A stretch of DNA of 64,000 bases from Escherichia fergusonii ATCC 35469 (GTDB taxonomy: Bacteria; Pseudomonadota; Gammaproteobacteria; Enterobacterales; Enterobacteriaceae). A program made the translations under genes and the position numbers. Below are positions 8,846 through 17,451 of this stretch, in pieces (positions within the stretch are counted from its first letter, which is position 1; every line of letters begins with the position of its first letter). The notes beneath the pieces are model-generated. The model was not told where the DNA came from and did not search any database. It worked only from the letters and a program-made list of their open reading frames with translations. The DNA is taken from contig NC_011740.1 in the NCBI RefSeq assembly GCF_000026225.1, positions 4,464,001 through 4,528,000 of the forward strand, read 5' to 3'.

Positions 8846-10417
8846 TCAGGTCACAGGTGCCGGGTTAAACACTGCCAGTTGGTTATGCAATCCCCATTGA
8901 TCTGAGAAGGTTTTCTTCTTCCCGCTGGCGACGTCGAGAATAAAGTGGAACAACTTCCAGCCCACCTCTTCAATGGTTTCTTCGCCGGTGGCGATGGTGC
9001 CTGCGTTGATATCCATTAAGTCAAACCAACGGTTTGCCAGTTCGGTGCGGGTCGCCATTTTAATGACGGGTACTGCCATCAGGCCATACGGCGTACCGCG
9101 ACCGGTCGTAAACACTTGCACGGTAATCCCTGAAGCCACCTGTTGTGTGCCACAGACAAAATCGCTGGCTGGCGTCGCGGCGTAAATTAATCCGCGTTTA
9201 GTCGGGCGTTGACCGGGCGACAGCACTTCAACAATTGCACTTTTACCCGATTTAGCAATGGAGCCGAGTGCCTTCTCCACTACGTTTGCCAGACCGCCTT
9301 TCTTGTTGCCCGGAGAAGGGTTGGCGCTGCGGTCGGTTTTTCCCATATTGAGATAGTTATCGTACCACTCCATCTCTTCCAGCAGACGTTTGCCGACCTC
9401 TTCGTTCACTGCGCGCGGCGTCAGCAGATGGATCGCGTCACGCACTTCCGTTACTTCCGAGAACATCACCGTTGCACCGCAGCGCACCAGTAGATCAGAT
9501 GCATAACCCACGGCCGGATTTGCCGTTACACCAGAAAACGCATCGCTACCACCGCATTGCATCCCAACCACCAGTTCCGAAGCCGGGCAAGTCTCCCGCT
9601 GACGTTGATTCAGTTTTTGCAGATGGCGTTCGGCGACCTGCAAAATATCCTCGACCATGGACTGAAAACCGACATGCTTTTCATCCTGCAAGCTGACAAT
9701 GCTGGCATTCTCCAGAGGAATGCCTTGTACATCATCCGTTCCAATCAGTAAACGTTCAGGCTGTAACTTTTCACAGCCCAGGCCAATCACCATCACCTCG
9801 CCGCCAAAGTTAGGGTTCAGCGAAATATTGTGAATGGTACGTATTGGCACTACAGCCGCCGGAGCGTTAATCGCCACGCCACAACCGTACAAGTGATTCA
9901 GCCCCACTACGCCATCGACGTTCGGGTATTTTGGCAGCAGATCGCGCTCAATGATTTTCACTACGTAATCAACCACGCCCGCCACACAATGAACGCTGGT
10001 GGTGATGCCGAGCAGGTTTTTGGTGCCCACGCTGCCATCGGCATTGCGATAGCCCTCAAAGGTGTATCCTTCCAGCGGCGGTAAGGGTTCCGGCACTTTA
10101 GTTGCCAGTGGCAGCGTGTGTAACGGCGGCGCTTCCGGCAGTACAACCATAGATTCATCTATCCAGCTCCCACGCAGGATTGCGCGTGCGGCATAACCAA
10201 TTACTTCACCATAACGAATAATTTCGCCATCAGCAGGTATATCTACTAATGCGACTTTATGCCCCTGAGGAATATGTTCAATTAATTCCAGTCCGTCCGG
10301 GAAACATGTTCCTGCTTTCAGACCATTGTCATTAACAATAATTGCTACATTATCTGTGTCATGCACTTTAATATAAAAGGCCGTTGGTGATTCATTTTTT
10401 ATTGTGATGTTGACCAT
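8846..10417 (-). CDS. garD: Galactarate dehydratase
   Basis: 523-residue iron-dependent dehydratase that converts meso-galactarate to 5-keto-4-deoxy-D-glucarate. It has an N-terminal SAF-type domain (about residues 1-105) and the UxaA/GarD catalytic region with GCEKLQPERLL, QCGGSDAFSGVTANPAVG and SPGNKKGGL. UxaA in this window (24200-25687) is a paralogue sharing the same ECGGSDG and NPSPGNKAGG blocks. Length equals the K-12 protein as I remember it. It is divergent from garL, with the 470-bp region between carrying the promoters. Confidence 0.95.
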   Translation of the reverse strand: MVNITIKNESPTAFYIKVHDTDNVAIIVNDNGLKAGTCFPDGLELIEHIPQGHKVALVDIPADGEIIRYGEVIGYAARAILRGSWIDESMVVLPEAPPLHTLPLATKVPEPLPPLEGYTFEGYRNADGSVGTKNLLGITTSVHCVAGVVDYVVKIIERDLLPKYPNVDGVVGLNHLYGCGVAINAPAAVVPIRTIHNISLNPNFGGEVMVIGLGCEKLQPERLLIGTDDVQGIPLENASIVSLQDEKHVGFQSMVEDILQVAERHLQKLNQRQRETCPASELVVGMQCGGSDAFSGVTANPAVGYASDLLVRCGATVMFSEVTEVRDAIHLLTPRAVNEEVGKRLLEEMEWYDNYLNMGKTDRSANPSPGNKKGGLANVVEKALGSIAKSGKSAIVEVLSPGQRPTKRGLIYAATPASDFVCGTQQVASGITVQVFTTGRGTPYGLMAVPVIKMATRTELANRWFDLMDINAGTIATGEETIEEVGWKLFHFILDVASGKKKTFSDQWGLHNQLAVFNPAPVT

Positions 10418-10824
10418 TGTCTTGTTATCTCTAACTGGTATTTGGTTTATGCTGATGGATGGGCAATATATACTCGTTATATTGAAATAAGAATGGCAGG
10501 AGATTACCTATCAGTTTGTGATCAAAATCACTGATTAATGTGCTGACAGGCCCGGCGTGACGGGCAATACATAAATATGTGCATTAGCGCGCAGGCCACC
10601 GGGCATATGCTCAAAAAAATATGGATATATTGGCGTGGATAATGAGCAATTGCACAATGCCTGTTGTTTATCGACTGATTATACTAATTAACGTAATTAT
10701 AATTATTATGCATTGGCAAAAGTTTAATTATCAAGAAAATATTTAAGTGGAGGGGCGATTTATTCTCGTTAAATATATAAAAGGATACTCACTGTTTTTA
10801 TTTTGAACCTATTTTAATAATTGA
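10418..10824. promoter_or_regulatory. garD-garL intergenic promoter region
   Basis: About 400 bp of AT-rich sequence with no credible ORF. It must hold the divergent garD and gar operon promoters, which in E. coli are activated by CdaR. I could not identify a CdaR operator with confidence. Several AT tracts around 10680-10745 could serve as promoter elements. Confidence 0.5.
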
Positions 10825-10872
10825 ACCGGGATGGTGGTTGGCGACATCAACTATATGGAATTGCAGAAATAA
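10825..10872 (+). pseudogene. garP: C-terminal remnant of galactarate transporter garP
   Basis: In the frame ending at TAA 10870-10872, directly upstream of garL, the translation is TGMVVGDINYMELQK followed by stop. This resembles the tail of the GarP/GudP-type transporter (VVGDIxxxEL), which in K-12 lies immediately before garL. In-frame TGA codons at 10822 and 10804 end the reading frame on the left. Apparently all but the last dozen or so codons of garP are gone. The assignment rests on a short match from memory and on position. Confidence 0.5.
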
Positions 10873-10887
10873 GCAAAGGTAAAAGCG

Positions 10888-11658
10888 ATGAATAACGAGG
10901 TTTTTCCAAACAAATTCAAGGCCGCACTGGCTGCTCATCAGGTACAGATAGGTTGCTGGTCTGCACTGGCAAATCCCATCAGCACGGAAGTGCTGGGGCT
11001 TGCAGGTTTCGACTGGTTGGTACTGGATGGCGAACATGCGCCAAATGATGTCACAACACTTATCCCACAACTGATGGCACTAAAAGGAAGTATCAGTGCT
11101 CCTGTGGTACGTGTACCCACGAATGAACCTGTGATCATCAAACGGATGCTGGATATTGGATTTTATAACTTCCTGATTCCATTTGTGGAAACGAAAGAAC
11201 AGGCCATTAATGCTGTGGCAGCAACGCGCTATCCACCAGAAGGTATTCGCGGCGTCTCTGTTTCTCATCGCGCCAATATGTTTGGCACCGTGCCGGACTA
11301 CTTCGTTCAGTCAAACAAAAACATCACCATTCTGGTGCAAATTGAAAGCCAGTTGGGGGTTGATAACGTCGATGCCATTGCAGCTACCGAAGGCGTCGAT
11401 GGCATTTTTGTCGGGCCGAGTGATCTGGCGGCGGCGTTAGGCCATTTGGGGAACGCCTCACATCCACAGGTACAGAAAGCGATTCAACACATTTTTGCCA
11501 GAGCTAAAGCGAACGGCAAGCCGAGCGGCATCCTTGCTCCAGTGGAAGCGGATGCCCGTCGCTACCTGGAATGGGGAGCTACATTTGTTGCTGTAGGTAG
11601 CGACCTTGGGGTTTTCCGCACGGGTACTCAACGTTTGGCTGATTCCTTTAAAAAATAA
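10888..11658 (+). CDS. garL: 5-keto-4-deoxy-D-glucarate aldolase
   Basis: 256-residue HpcH/HpaI-family class II aldolase that cleaves the GarD product to pyruvate and tartronate semialdehyde. Landmarks are VLDGEHAPND near residue 48, the IESQ metal-ligand region near 153, GPSDLAAALG near 178 and the GSDLGVFR tail. Length equals K-12 GarL. I count many substitutions against the K-12 sequence I remember (roughly 90% identity), more than for the aga proteins. It follows the garP tail and precedes garR by 24 bp. Confidence 0.95.
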   Translation: MNNEVFPNKFKAALAAHQVQIGCWSALANPISTEVLGLAGFDWLVLDGEHAPNDVTTLIPQLMALKGSISAPVVRVPTNEPVIIKRMLDIGFYNFLIPFVETKEQAINAVAATRYPPEGIRGVSVSHRANMFGTVPDYFVQSNKNITILVQIESQLGVDNVDAIAATEGVDGIFVGPSDLAAALGHLGNASHPQVQKAIQHIFARAKANGKPSGILAPVEADARRYLEWGATFVAVGSDLGVFRTGTQRLADSFKK

Positions 11659-11682
11659 CCACGAGTGAAGAGAGAAAACGAT

Positions 11683-12573
11683 ATGACGATGAAAGTTGGT
11701 TTTATTGGCCTTGGGATTATGGGTAAACCAATGAGTAAAAACCTCATTAAAGCAGGTTACTCACTGGTGGTTGCTGATCGTAACCCGCAAGCCATTGCCG
11801 AAGTTATAGAAGCTGGAGCAGAAACGGCGGCTACTGCCAAAGCAATCGCTGAACAGTGTGATGTGATTATTACCATGCTGCCTAACTCCCCACATGTGAA
11901 AGAAGTTGCGCTCGGGGAAGGCGGCATAATTGAAGGTGCAAAACCGGGTACAGTCCTGATCGATATGAGTTCTATTGCACCGCTGGCAAGCCGTGAAATT
12001 AGCGAAGCACTTAAAGCGAAAGGTATCGAAATGCTGGATGCGCCGGTTAGTGGCGGAGAACCAAAAGCCATCGACGGAACGCTTTCGGTGATGGTGGGGG
12101 GCGACAAGGCGATTTTCGATAAATATTACGATCTGATGAAAGCGATGGCGGGATCTGTGGTGCATACCGGGGAAATCGGCGCGGGTAATGTCACCAAACT
12201 GGCAAATCAGGTGATTGTGGCACTGAACATTGCCGCGATGTCAGAAGCATTAACACTGGCGACCAAAGCGGGTGTTAATCCTGATTTGGTCTATCAGGCA
12301 ATCCGGGGTGGTCTGGCAGGTAGCACCGTACTGGATGCGAAAGCGCCAATGGTCATGGATCGCAACTTCAAGCCAGGTTTCCGTATTGATCTGCACATTA
12401 AAGATCTGGCGAATGCTCTGGATACTTCTCATGGTGTGGGGGCACAGCTGCCATTAACGGCAGCGGTGATGGAAATGATGCAAGCGCTGCGCGCAGATGG
12501 TCTTGGAACTGCGGATCACAGTGCTCTGGCCTGCTATTACGAAAAAATGGCGAAAGTGGAAGTGGCTCGCTAA
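11683..12573 (+). CDS. garR: Tartronate semialdehyde reductase
   Basis: NAD(P)H-dependent reductase of the beta-hydroxyacid dehydrogenase family that reduces tartronate semialdehyde to D-glycerate. The N-terminal Rossmann motif is GFIGLGIMGKPM, the substrate-binding block is DAPVSGGEPKA near residue 125, and the catalytic Lys lies in GAGNVTKLANQ near 173. The start at 11683 (MTMKVGF) is preceded by GAGAG with 6-nt spacing; 11689 is an alternative, and the in-frame Met at 11665 is unlikely. Normally garK follows and phosphorylates the glycerate, but here only a garK tail remains. Confidence 0.95.
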   Translation: MTMKVGFIGLGIMGKPMSKNLIKAGYSLVVADRNPQAIAEVIEAGAETAATAKAIAEQCDVIITMLPNSPHVKEVALGEGGIIEGAKPGTVLIDMSSIAPLASREISEALKAKGIEMLDAPVSGGEPKAIDGTLSVMVGGDKAIFDKYYDLMKAMAGSVVHTGEIGAGNVTKLANQVIVALNIAAMSEALTLATKAGVNPDLVYQAIRGGLAGSTVLDAKAPMVMDRNFKPGFRIDLHIKDLANALDTSHGVGAQLPLTAAVMEMMQALRADGLGTADHSALACYYEKMAKVEVAR

Positions 12574-12657
12574 TGATGTTACGCCTGGCGGCTCGCAAAA
12601 GCGGCTAAGTAAAACGCCATCGGCATTGGGTGGTAACATATTTACCGGACTTTGTGC

Positions 12658-12702
12658 AATATTGCCGTCACGTTGGCAACAGGAATGCGTAACGCGGGGT
12701 GA
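12658..12702 (+). pseudogene. garK: C-terminal remnant of glycerate kinase garK
   Basis: The frame ending in TGA 12700-12702 reads NIAVTLATGMRNAG then stop, nearly identical to the C-terminus of E. coli GarK as I remember it (NIAATLAIGMRNAG). Between garR and this tail there are only 84 bp without coding potential, so essentially all of garK has been removed. The stop codon of the remnant lies within the likely -35 box of rnpB. Confidence 0.75.
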
Positions 12703-12727
12703 CAAAGGCGCACGAACCTTCTATACT
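12699..12727 (+). promoter_or_regulatory. rnpB promoter
   Basis: A -35 box GTGACA at 12699-12704 and -10 box TATACT at 12722-12727 are separated by 17 bp. The GC-rich discriminator GCGCGCC leads to the rnpB start at 12735. The -35 box overlaps the garK remnant stop codon. Confidence 0.8.
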
Positions 12728-12734
12728 GCGCGCC

Positions 12735-13111
<377 letters not shown>

Positions 13112-13120
13112 GATTTATGT

Positions 13121-13146
13121 AAAAACCCGCTTCGGCGGGTTTTTGC
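13121..13146 (+). terminator. rnpB terminator
   Basis: AAAACCCGC and GCGGGTTTTT form a stem with a TTCG loop and T-run, 10 bp past mature M1 RNA. Confidence 0.9.
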
Positions 13147-13221
13147 TTTTGAATACTGCCTGCTGCGCTGCACTTATCAGACTTGCATAATATCTGCAAT
13201 ATAATGAATTTCCATGCTTTT

Positions 13222-13256
13222 ATAGGCGGAATAAGGCGTTCACCTGCATCCAGCAT
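13222..13256. repeat. Degenerate REP-like sequence
   Basis: GGCGGAATAAGGCGTTCACC and TGCATCCAGC resemble a worn REP unit in the rnpB-yhaK gap. In K-12 the yhaL/cyu/tdc block occupies this position; none of it is visible in 13147-13288. Confidence 0.5.
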
Positions 13257-13288
13257 AAAGCAATATCAACACTATCTAAGTGATGACA

Positions 13289-13990
13289 TCACACTGGCAA
13301 ATCAATCAACAAAGCCCGAAGTGGCGTATCGGCAGTTAACGTCAAATTACTCTCTTCCTGAATAAATGCACCATCACCACAGGTTAATGCCACGTTATCC
13401 GTACTGGGTGCCGTTGCGTGAAACGTACCGTGAATCGATTGCAAATAAGCACGTGGGCCATGCAAGTGAACGTTAACACTTTCCCCTTGCTCCAGTTGAA
13501 TATGGTGTAGCCACACCTGCTGTCTTAACTGCAAACTGCCATGTTCACCATCAGGTGACGCCAAAAGCTGCTCGTTAACGTTACGCAACTCCATTTTCTG
13601 AATCAGCGGATTTTCGCGCTCAGGGCAGGCATCCAGCCAAAGTTGCATCCGGGTTAGCGGCTTATCCTTACTGATATTTGCCTCGCTATAACTAATACCC
13701 GGCTGAGTGGCCAGAAGCACAGCTTCTCCCGCTTTAGCCAGAATATGATGACCTTCGCTGTCGCGGTATTCCGCCTCACCGTCAAGAATCAGATTGAGAA
13801 TATCTACTTTCGGGTAAGTGCGTGGCTGGAAGGATGCGCCAGCTGCCAGCACTTCCTGGTTGAGCACGCGCAAAGAGGCATAGCCGAGAAGTTTCGGATC
13901 GAAATAGTGTCCAAAGGAAAAGGTGTAACGTGCCTGCAACCATCCGTAGTCGGCTTTACCGCACTGTTTGGCTGTTCGGGTAATAATCAT
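13289..13990 (-). CDS. yhaK: Pirin-like bicupin YhaK
   Basis: 233-residue cytosolic cupin of the pirin family, reported as a redox-responsive protein in E. coli. The N-terminal cupin contains GYASLRVLNQEVL and FQPRTYPKVDILNLILDGEAEY, with the pirin HP-type metal motif altered as in E. coli YhaK. A second cupin begins near residue 140. It is divergent from yhaJ (104-bp gap), which probably regulates it. Full length. Confidence 0.93.
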   Translation of the reverse strand: MIITRTAKQCGKADYGWLQARYTFSFGHYFDPKLLGYASLRVLNQEVLAAGASFQPRTYPKVDILNLILDGEAEYRDSEGHHILAKAGEAVLLATQPGISYSEANISKDKPLTRMQLWLDACPERENPLIQKMELRNVNEQLLASPDGEHGSLQLRQQVWLHHIQLEQGESVNVHLHGPRAYLQSIHGTFHATAPSTDNVALTCGDGAFIQEESNLTLTADTPLRALLIDLPV

Positions 13991-14094
13991 AATAGTGAAC
14001 CTCTTTTTACCTGCTTTTATGGTAAGAGACTGGACGCTGCATTGTTAGCCAGATATTCTGCCCGGTATGTTCAAATTTACTGAATGAGAACGAG

Positions 14095-14991
14095 ATGGCC
14101 AAAGAAAGAGCGTTGACGCTTGAGGCATTACGCGTGATGGACGCAATTGACAGGCGCGGTAGTTTTGCGGCGGCGGCAGATGAGCTGGGGCGAGTACCTT
14201 CTGCGCTCAGTTACACTATGCAAAAACTGGAAGAAGAACTGGATGTGGTACTGTTTGACCGTTCAGGACATCGCACAAAATTCACTAACGTGGGGCGGAT
14301 GTTACTTGAGCGCGGACGAGTGCTGCTGGAGGCTGCTGATAAACTGACCACGGACGCCGAGGCGCTGGCGCGGGGCTGGGAAACCCATTTAACCATTGTT
14401 ACTGAAGCGTTGGTGCCAACCGCAGCATTTTTTCCACTCATCGATAAACTGGCAGCAAAAGCGAATACCCAACTGGCGGTAATGACGGAAGTACTGGCAG
14501 GCGCATGGGAACGGCTGGAGCAGGGGCGAGCAGATATTGTCATTGCCCCGGATATGCATTTTCGTTCGTCGTCAGAAATTAACTCCCGCAAGTTGTATAC
14601 CTTATTGAACGTTTATGTTGCTGCACCGAATCATCCGATTCACCAGGAGCCAGAGCCGTTGTCAGAAGTGACACGAGTGAAATACCGTGGCATCGCCGTT
14701 GCAGACACCGCCAGAGAACGACCGGTATTAACGGTGCAGCTGCTCGACAAACAGCCGCGTTTAACGGTCAGTACTATTGAGGATAAACGGCAGGCATTAT
14801 TGGCGGGGCTGGGTGTTGCCACTATGCCTTATCCTCTGGTGGAAAAAGATATTGCTGAAGGGCGATTGCGTGTCGTCAGCCCGGAATCGACCAGCGAGAT
14901 CGACATTATTATGGCGTGGCGTCGTGATAGCATGGGGGAGGCGAAATCCTGGTGTCTACGGGAAATTCCTAAACTGTTTGCGTCAAAATAA
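14095..14991 (+). CDS. yhaJ: LysR-type regulator YhaJ
   Basis: 298-residue LysR-family transcription factor. The N-terminal winged helix-turn-helix spans about residues 8-66 (ALRVMDAIDRRGSFAAAADEL), followed by a periplasmic-binding-protein-like effector domain. E. coli YhaJ activates yhaK and yqjF-type genes in response to aromatic compounds, and virulence genes in pathogens. It is divergent from yhaK with a 104-bp shared control region. Confidence 0.93.
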   Translation: MAKERALTLEALRVMDAIDRRGSFAAAADELGRVPSALSYTMQKLEEELDVVLFDRSGHRTKFTNVGRMLLERGRVLLEAADKLTTDAEALARGWETHLTIVTEALVPTAAFFPLIDKLAAKANTQLAVMTEVLAGAWERLEQGRADIVIAPDMHFRSSSEINSRKLYTLLNVYVAAPNHPIHQEPEPLSEVTRVKYRGIAVADTARERPVLTVQLLDKQPRLTVSTIEDKRQALLAGLGVATMPYPLVEKDIAEGRLRVVSPESTSEIDIIMAWRRDSMGEAKSWCLREIPKLFASK

Positions 14992-14997
14992 CCGAAC

Positions 14998-15019
14998 AAG
15001 CACCTTTTGCAAGGTGCTT
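14998..15019 (+). terminator. Terminator between yhaJ and yhaH
   Basis: AAGCACCTT and AAGGTGCTT form a 9-bp perfect stem with a TTGC loop between convergent genes. T-runs are weak on both strands. Confidence 0.65.
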
Positions 15020-15024
15020 GCTAA

Positions 15025-15393
15025 TTATTCCTGTTCCAGTTTTGGATCTGGTCCGAAACGGTTATCACCAGGTGTACCCGCCTGGCAATTAAAGATGATA
15101 ATGATCAGCCAGCCGATGAACGGAATTAAAAATAACAACGCCCACCATGCTGAACGATCGGTATCGTGAAGACGGCGAAATTGCACTGCCCACCAGGGTA
15201 AGAAGACCAGAATTCCGTAAATGGTGGTCAGTATCCCCTCTCCACCAGCTCGCTGCCAGCCTAACATTTTATCCAACACCCCCAGCACAAAAGTAAAGAT
15301 GATGTTGACCAGAATAAACATCCAGTACTCTTTACGCCGGGCGCGCCCTTTAAATCCAATGTAGTTTTTGATGACTTTTAAATACCAATCCAT
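15025..15393 (-). CDS. yhaH: Inner-membrane DUF805 protein YhaH
   Basis: 122-residue DUF805-family membrane protein of unknown role. The family signature GRARRKEYWMFILVN is at residues 15-29 and QFRRLHDTDRSAWW near 80. About four hydrophobic segments follow. The start at 15393 (MDWYLK) is preferred to 15414. In K-12 a paralogue, yhaI, lies between this gene and yhaJ. Here only one DUF805 gene is present and only 33 bp separate it from yhaJ, so yhaI is absent. Confidence 0.92.
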   Translation of the reverse strand: MDWYLKVIKNYIGFKGRARRKEYWMFILVNIIFTFVLGVLDKMLGWQRAGGEGILTTIYGILVFLPWWAVQFRRLHDTDRSAWWALLFLIPFIGWLIIIIFNCQAGTPGDNRFGPDPKLEQE

Positions 15394-15487
15394 TTTCGCC
15401 TCGATTGAGTTCAATCACTTGTTTTTAAAGTAATCAAATTAATAATAGGCGTGAATGAAATTGTGGTAAATATTTATCAGTTCAATA

Positions 15488-15511
15488 AAAAAGGCACCAT
15501 TCCTGGTGCCA
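15488..15511 (-). terminator. yqjG terminator
   Basis: On the minus strand GGCACC and GGTGCC pair around a 6-nt loop, followed by TTTTTTATTG. Confidence 0.8.
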
Positions 15512-15516
15512 GTAAA

Positions 15517-16503
15517 CTAACCAAAACGTTCGTCGCGGCCGTGAGGTTCATCGAGGTCTTGCCAGGGGCCAATGGAGATAATTCCCGTTGGGTTAATGGT
15601 CTTATGGCTGCGGAAATAGTGGTTACGAATATGCGCAAAGTTTACGGTTTCAGCGATGCCGGGTATCTGGTAGATATCGCGCAGGAAACCATAAAGATTA
15701 AGGTAATCGCTGATGCGATGCTTATCGCATTTAAAATGCGTGACATATACCGGATCAAAACGTATCAGCGTGGTCCACAAACGAATGTCCGCTTCAGTTA
15801 ATTGATTTCCGGTCAGATAACGCTGCTGGCCAAGGATTTGTTCCAGGCGAGTCAGAGATTTAAAGACGTTCTCAACCGCTTCATCATAGGCTTGCTGACT
15901 GGTCGCGAAACCTGCTTTGTAGACGCCGTTATTAACAGTGTCATAAATCCAGTCATTAAGTTCGTCGATTTTGCTTTGCAATGCAGGGGGATAATAGTCA
16001 CCGGCCTTAGCGCCCAACGCATCAAAGGCAGTATTGAACATACGGATGATTTCCGCCGATTCATTGCTGACGATGGTGTGATTTTTTTTATCCCACAACA
16101 CAGGCACGGTGACGCGACCGCTGTAATGAGGATCAGCATGAAGGTAAAGCTGATAGAGAAATTCGTGCTGGTAGAGTGTATCGCCTGTTGCGCCAGGGAA
16201 GTTGTCATCAAAGGTCCAACCGTTTTCCTGCATCAACGGATTCACTACGGAAACGGAAATAAACGGTTCCAGTCCTTTGAGTTTACGCATGATCAGTGTG
16301 CGGTGCGCCCACGGGCAGGCCAGCGAAACATACAGGTGATAGCGATCTTTTTCAGCGGCAAATCCGCCTTTACCGGAAGGACCAGGCGTGCCATCGGCGG
16401 TGAGCCAGTTACGAAAGGCCGATACCGAACGTTGAAATTTACCCCCGGTGGATTTGGTATCATACCAGGTGTCGTGCCAGACGCCGTTAATCAATTGCCC
16501 CAT
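15517..16503 (-). CDS. yqjG: Glutathionyl-hydroquinone reductase YqjG
   Basis: 328-residue Xi-class glutathione transferase that reduces glutathionyl-hydroquinones. The catalytic Cys63 lies in CPWAHR. An N-terminal thioredoxin fold is followed by an all-helical C-terminal domain. The start at 16503 (MGQLIN) has GGAG upstream; the Met at 16524 is 7 codons earlier and unlikely. It follows yqjF. Several substitutions against the remembered K-12 sequence occur in the first 50 residues, consistent with a diverged lineage. Confidence 0.95.
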   Translation of the reverse strand: MGQLINGVWHDTWYDTKSTGGKFQRSVSAFRNWLTADGTPGPSGKGGFAAEKDRYHLYVSLACPWAHRTLIMRKLKGLEPFISVSVVNPLMQENGWTFDDNFPGATGDTLYQHEFLYQLYLHADPHYSGRVTVPVLWDKKNHTIVSNESAEIIRMFNTAFDALGAKAGDYYPPALQSKIDELNDWIYDTVNNGVYKAGFATSQQAYDEAVENVFKSLTRLEQILGQQRYLTGNQLTEADIRLWTTLIRFDPVYVTHFKCDKHRISDYLNLYGFLRDIYQIPGIAETVNFAHIRNHYFRSHKTINPTGIISIGPWQDLDEPHGRDERFG

Positions 16504-16524
16504 TTTTTCTCCTCCAGATAGCAA

Positions 16525-16553
16525 AAACGAGGAGTTTTCCCCCTCGTTTTTAG
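16525..16553 (-). terminator. Hairpin between yqjF and yqjG
   Basis: On the minus strand ACGAGG and CCTCGT pair around GGGGAAAACT, with TTTTTGC following. It may attenuate read-through from yqjF into yqjG. Confidence 0.65.
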
Positions 16554-16572
16554 TAGTAAGTATAGCGTCTGC

Positions 16573-16965
16573 TTACCATTTTTTATTCAGCAGACGGTCG
16601 ATGCTATATGCGCCTGGACCTGTGATACCCAACAGCAGAAAACCGCCTGCAATGGTCAGGTTTTTCATAAACATTAGTGAGTTCATACCTTCAGCAAAAT
16701 TGCTATGGAACAAAAACGCAGTTAGCAGGGTAAAGCCCGCAGTAAAAAGCGCTGTGGTACGTGTCAGGAAACCAAACAGAATCGCCAGACCACCACCAAA
16801 TTCAAGCAAAATAACTAGCGGCAACATAAAGCCCGGAACGCCCATTGCTTCCATGTACTGCTGGGTTCCTGCATAAGCGCTGATTTTCCCCCAACCAGCC
16901 GAAATAAATAAAATTGGCATTAAAATACGCGCTACCAATACACCAACATCTTCTAATTTTTTCAT
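16573..16965 (-). CDS. yqjF: DoxX-family inner-membrane protein YqjF
   Basis: 130-residue membrane protein with four predicted transmembrane helices and the DoxX-family opening ARILMPILFISAGWGKI. The promoter of E. coli yqjF responds to dinitrotoluene-type aromatics through YhaJ, which is encoded 1.6 kb away. The start at 16965 (MKKLEDVG) has GAGA upstream and gives the family length; the Met at 17055 would add 30 non-conserved residues. Confidence 0.93.
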   Translation of the reverse strand: MKKLEDVGVLVARILMPILFISAGWGKISAYAGTQQYMEAMGVPGFMLPLVILLEFGGGLAILFGFLTRTTALFTAGFTLLTAFLFHSNFAEGMNSLMFMKNLTIAGGFLLLGITGPGAYSIDRLLNKKW

Positions 16966-17120
16966 CTTTCTCTCCAGGATGCCTGTCAGGCTAATGCTTG
17001 TTTTTTTCAGCAATGACGCGGTATTCACGTCATTGCTTTCGATGGAGAGAATCATAAACTTGGTGGATAACTATTGTTAGCAAGGAAAACTGTCAAAAAT
17101 TTTCAAATTTTTTGAGTAAT

Positions 17121-17142
17121 AAGGCCGGAAGATATCCGGCCC
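17121..17142 (-). terminator. Hairpin downstream of yqjK
   Basis: GGCCGG and CCGGCC form a GC-rich stem just after the yqjK stop codon, followed on the minus strand by TTATTACTC. The T-run is poor, so termination may be partial. Confidence 0.5.
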
Positions 17143-17151
17143 TGGAAGAGA

Positions 17152-17451
17152 TTAACCGTGCAGCTGCTGTTGCCTGAGCGTACTTTTCACCAGTCGCCAT
17201 GCACTCCATGCACCAAAACCGCGTCTGGCCCAGCGTACAAGCATGTTCGGATGACGAATAGTCCAGATTGCCATCACACTGCTGCCCACCAGTGCCCAGG
17301 AGCGCAGACTCAACAGCATATTCCAGCGGCGATCATATGCGCCTGTGGCCTCCAGCCAGTCTCTGCGACTGGCTGAAAGATCCAGCCGTTGTTGTTGGAT
17401 CTGGCTAAGCAGTTGCGCCTTACGTTTTTCTCGTTCGGCTTTACCGCTCAC
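17152..17451 (-). CDS. yqjK: YqjK-like protein
   Basis: 99-residue protein of unknown function starting at GTG 17451 (SGKAEREKRK). A basic, coiled-coil-prone N-terminus (about residues 4-45) precedes a hydrophobic stretch (LLSLRSWALVGSSVMAIW). The start lies within the last codons of yqjE (11-bp overlap), so translation is coupled. It is the last gene of yqjCDEK. An upstream ATG at 17553 lies well inside yqjE and is rejected. Confidence 0.85.
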   Translation of the reverse strand: MSGKAEREKRKAQLLSQIQQQRLDLSASRRDWLEATGAYDRRWNMLLSLRSWALVGSSVMAIWTIRHPNMLVRWARRGFGAWSAWRLVKSTLRQQQLHG

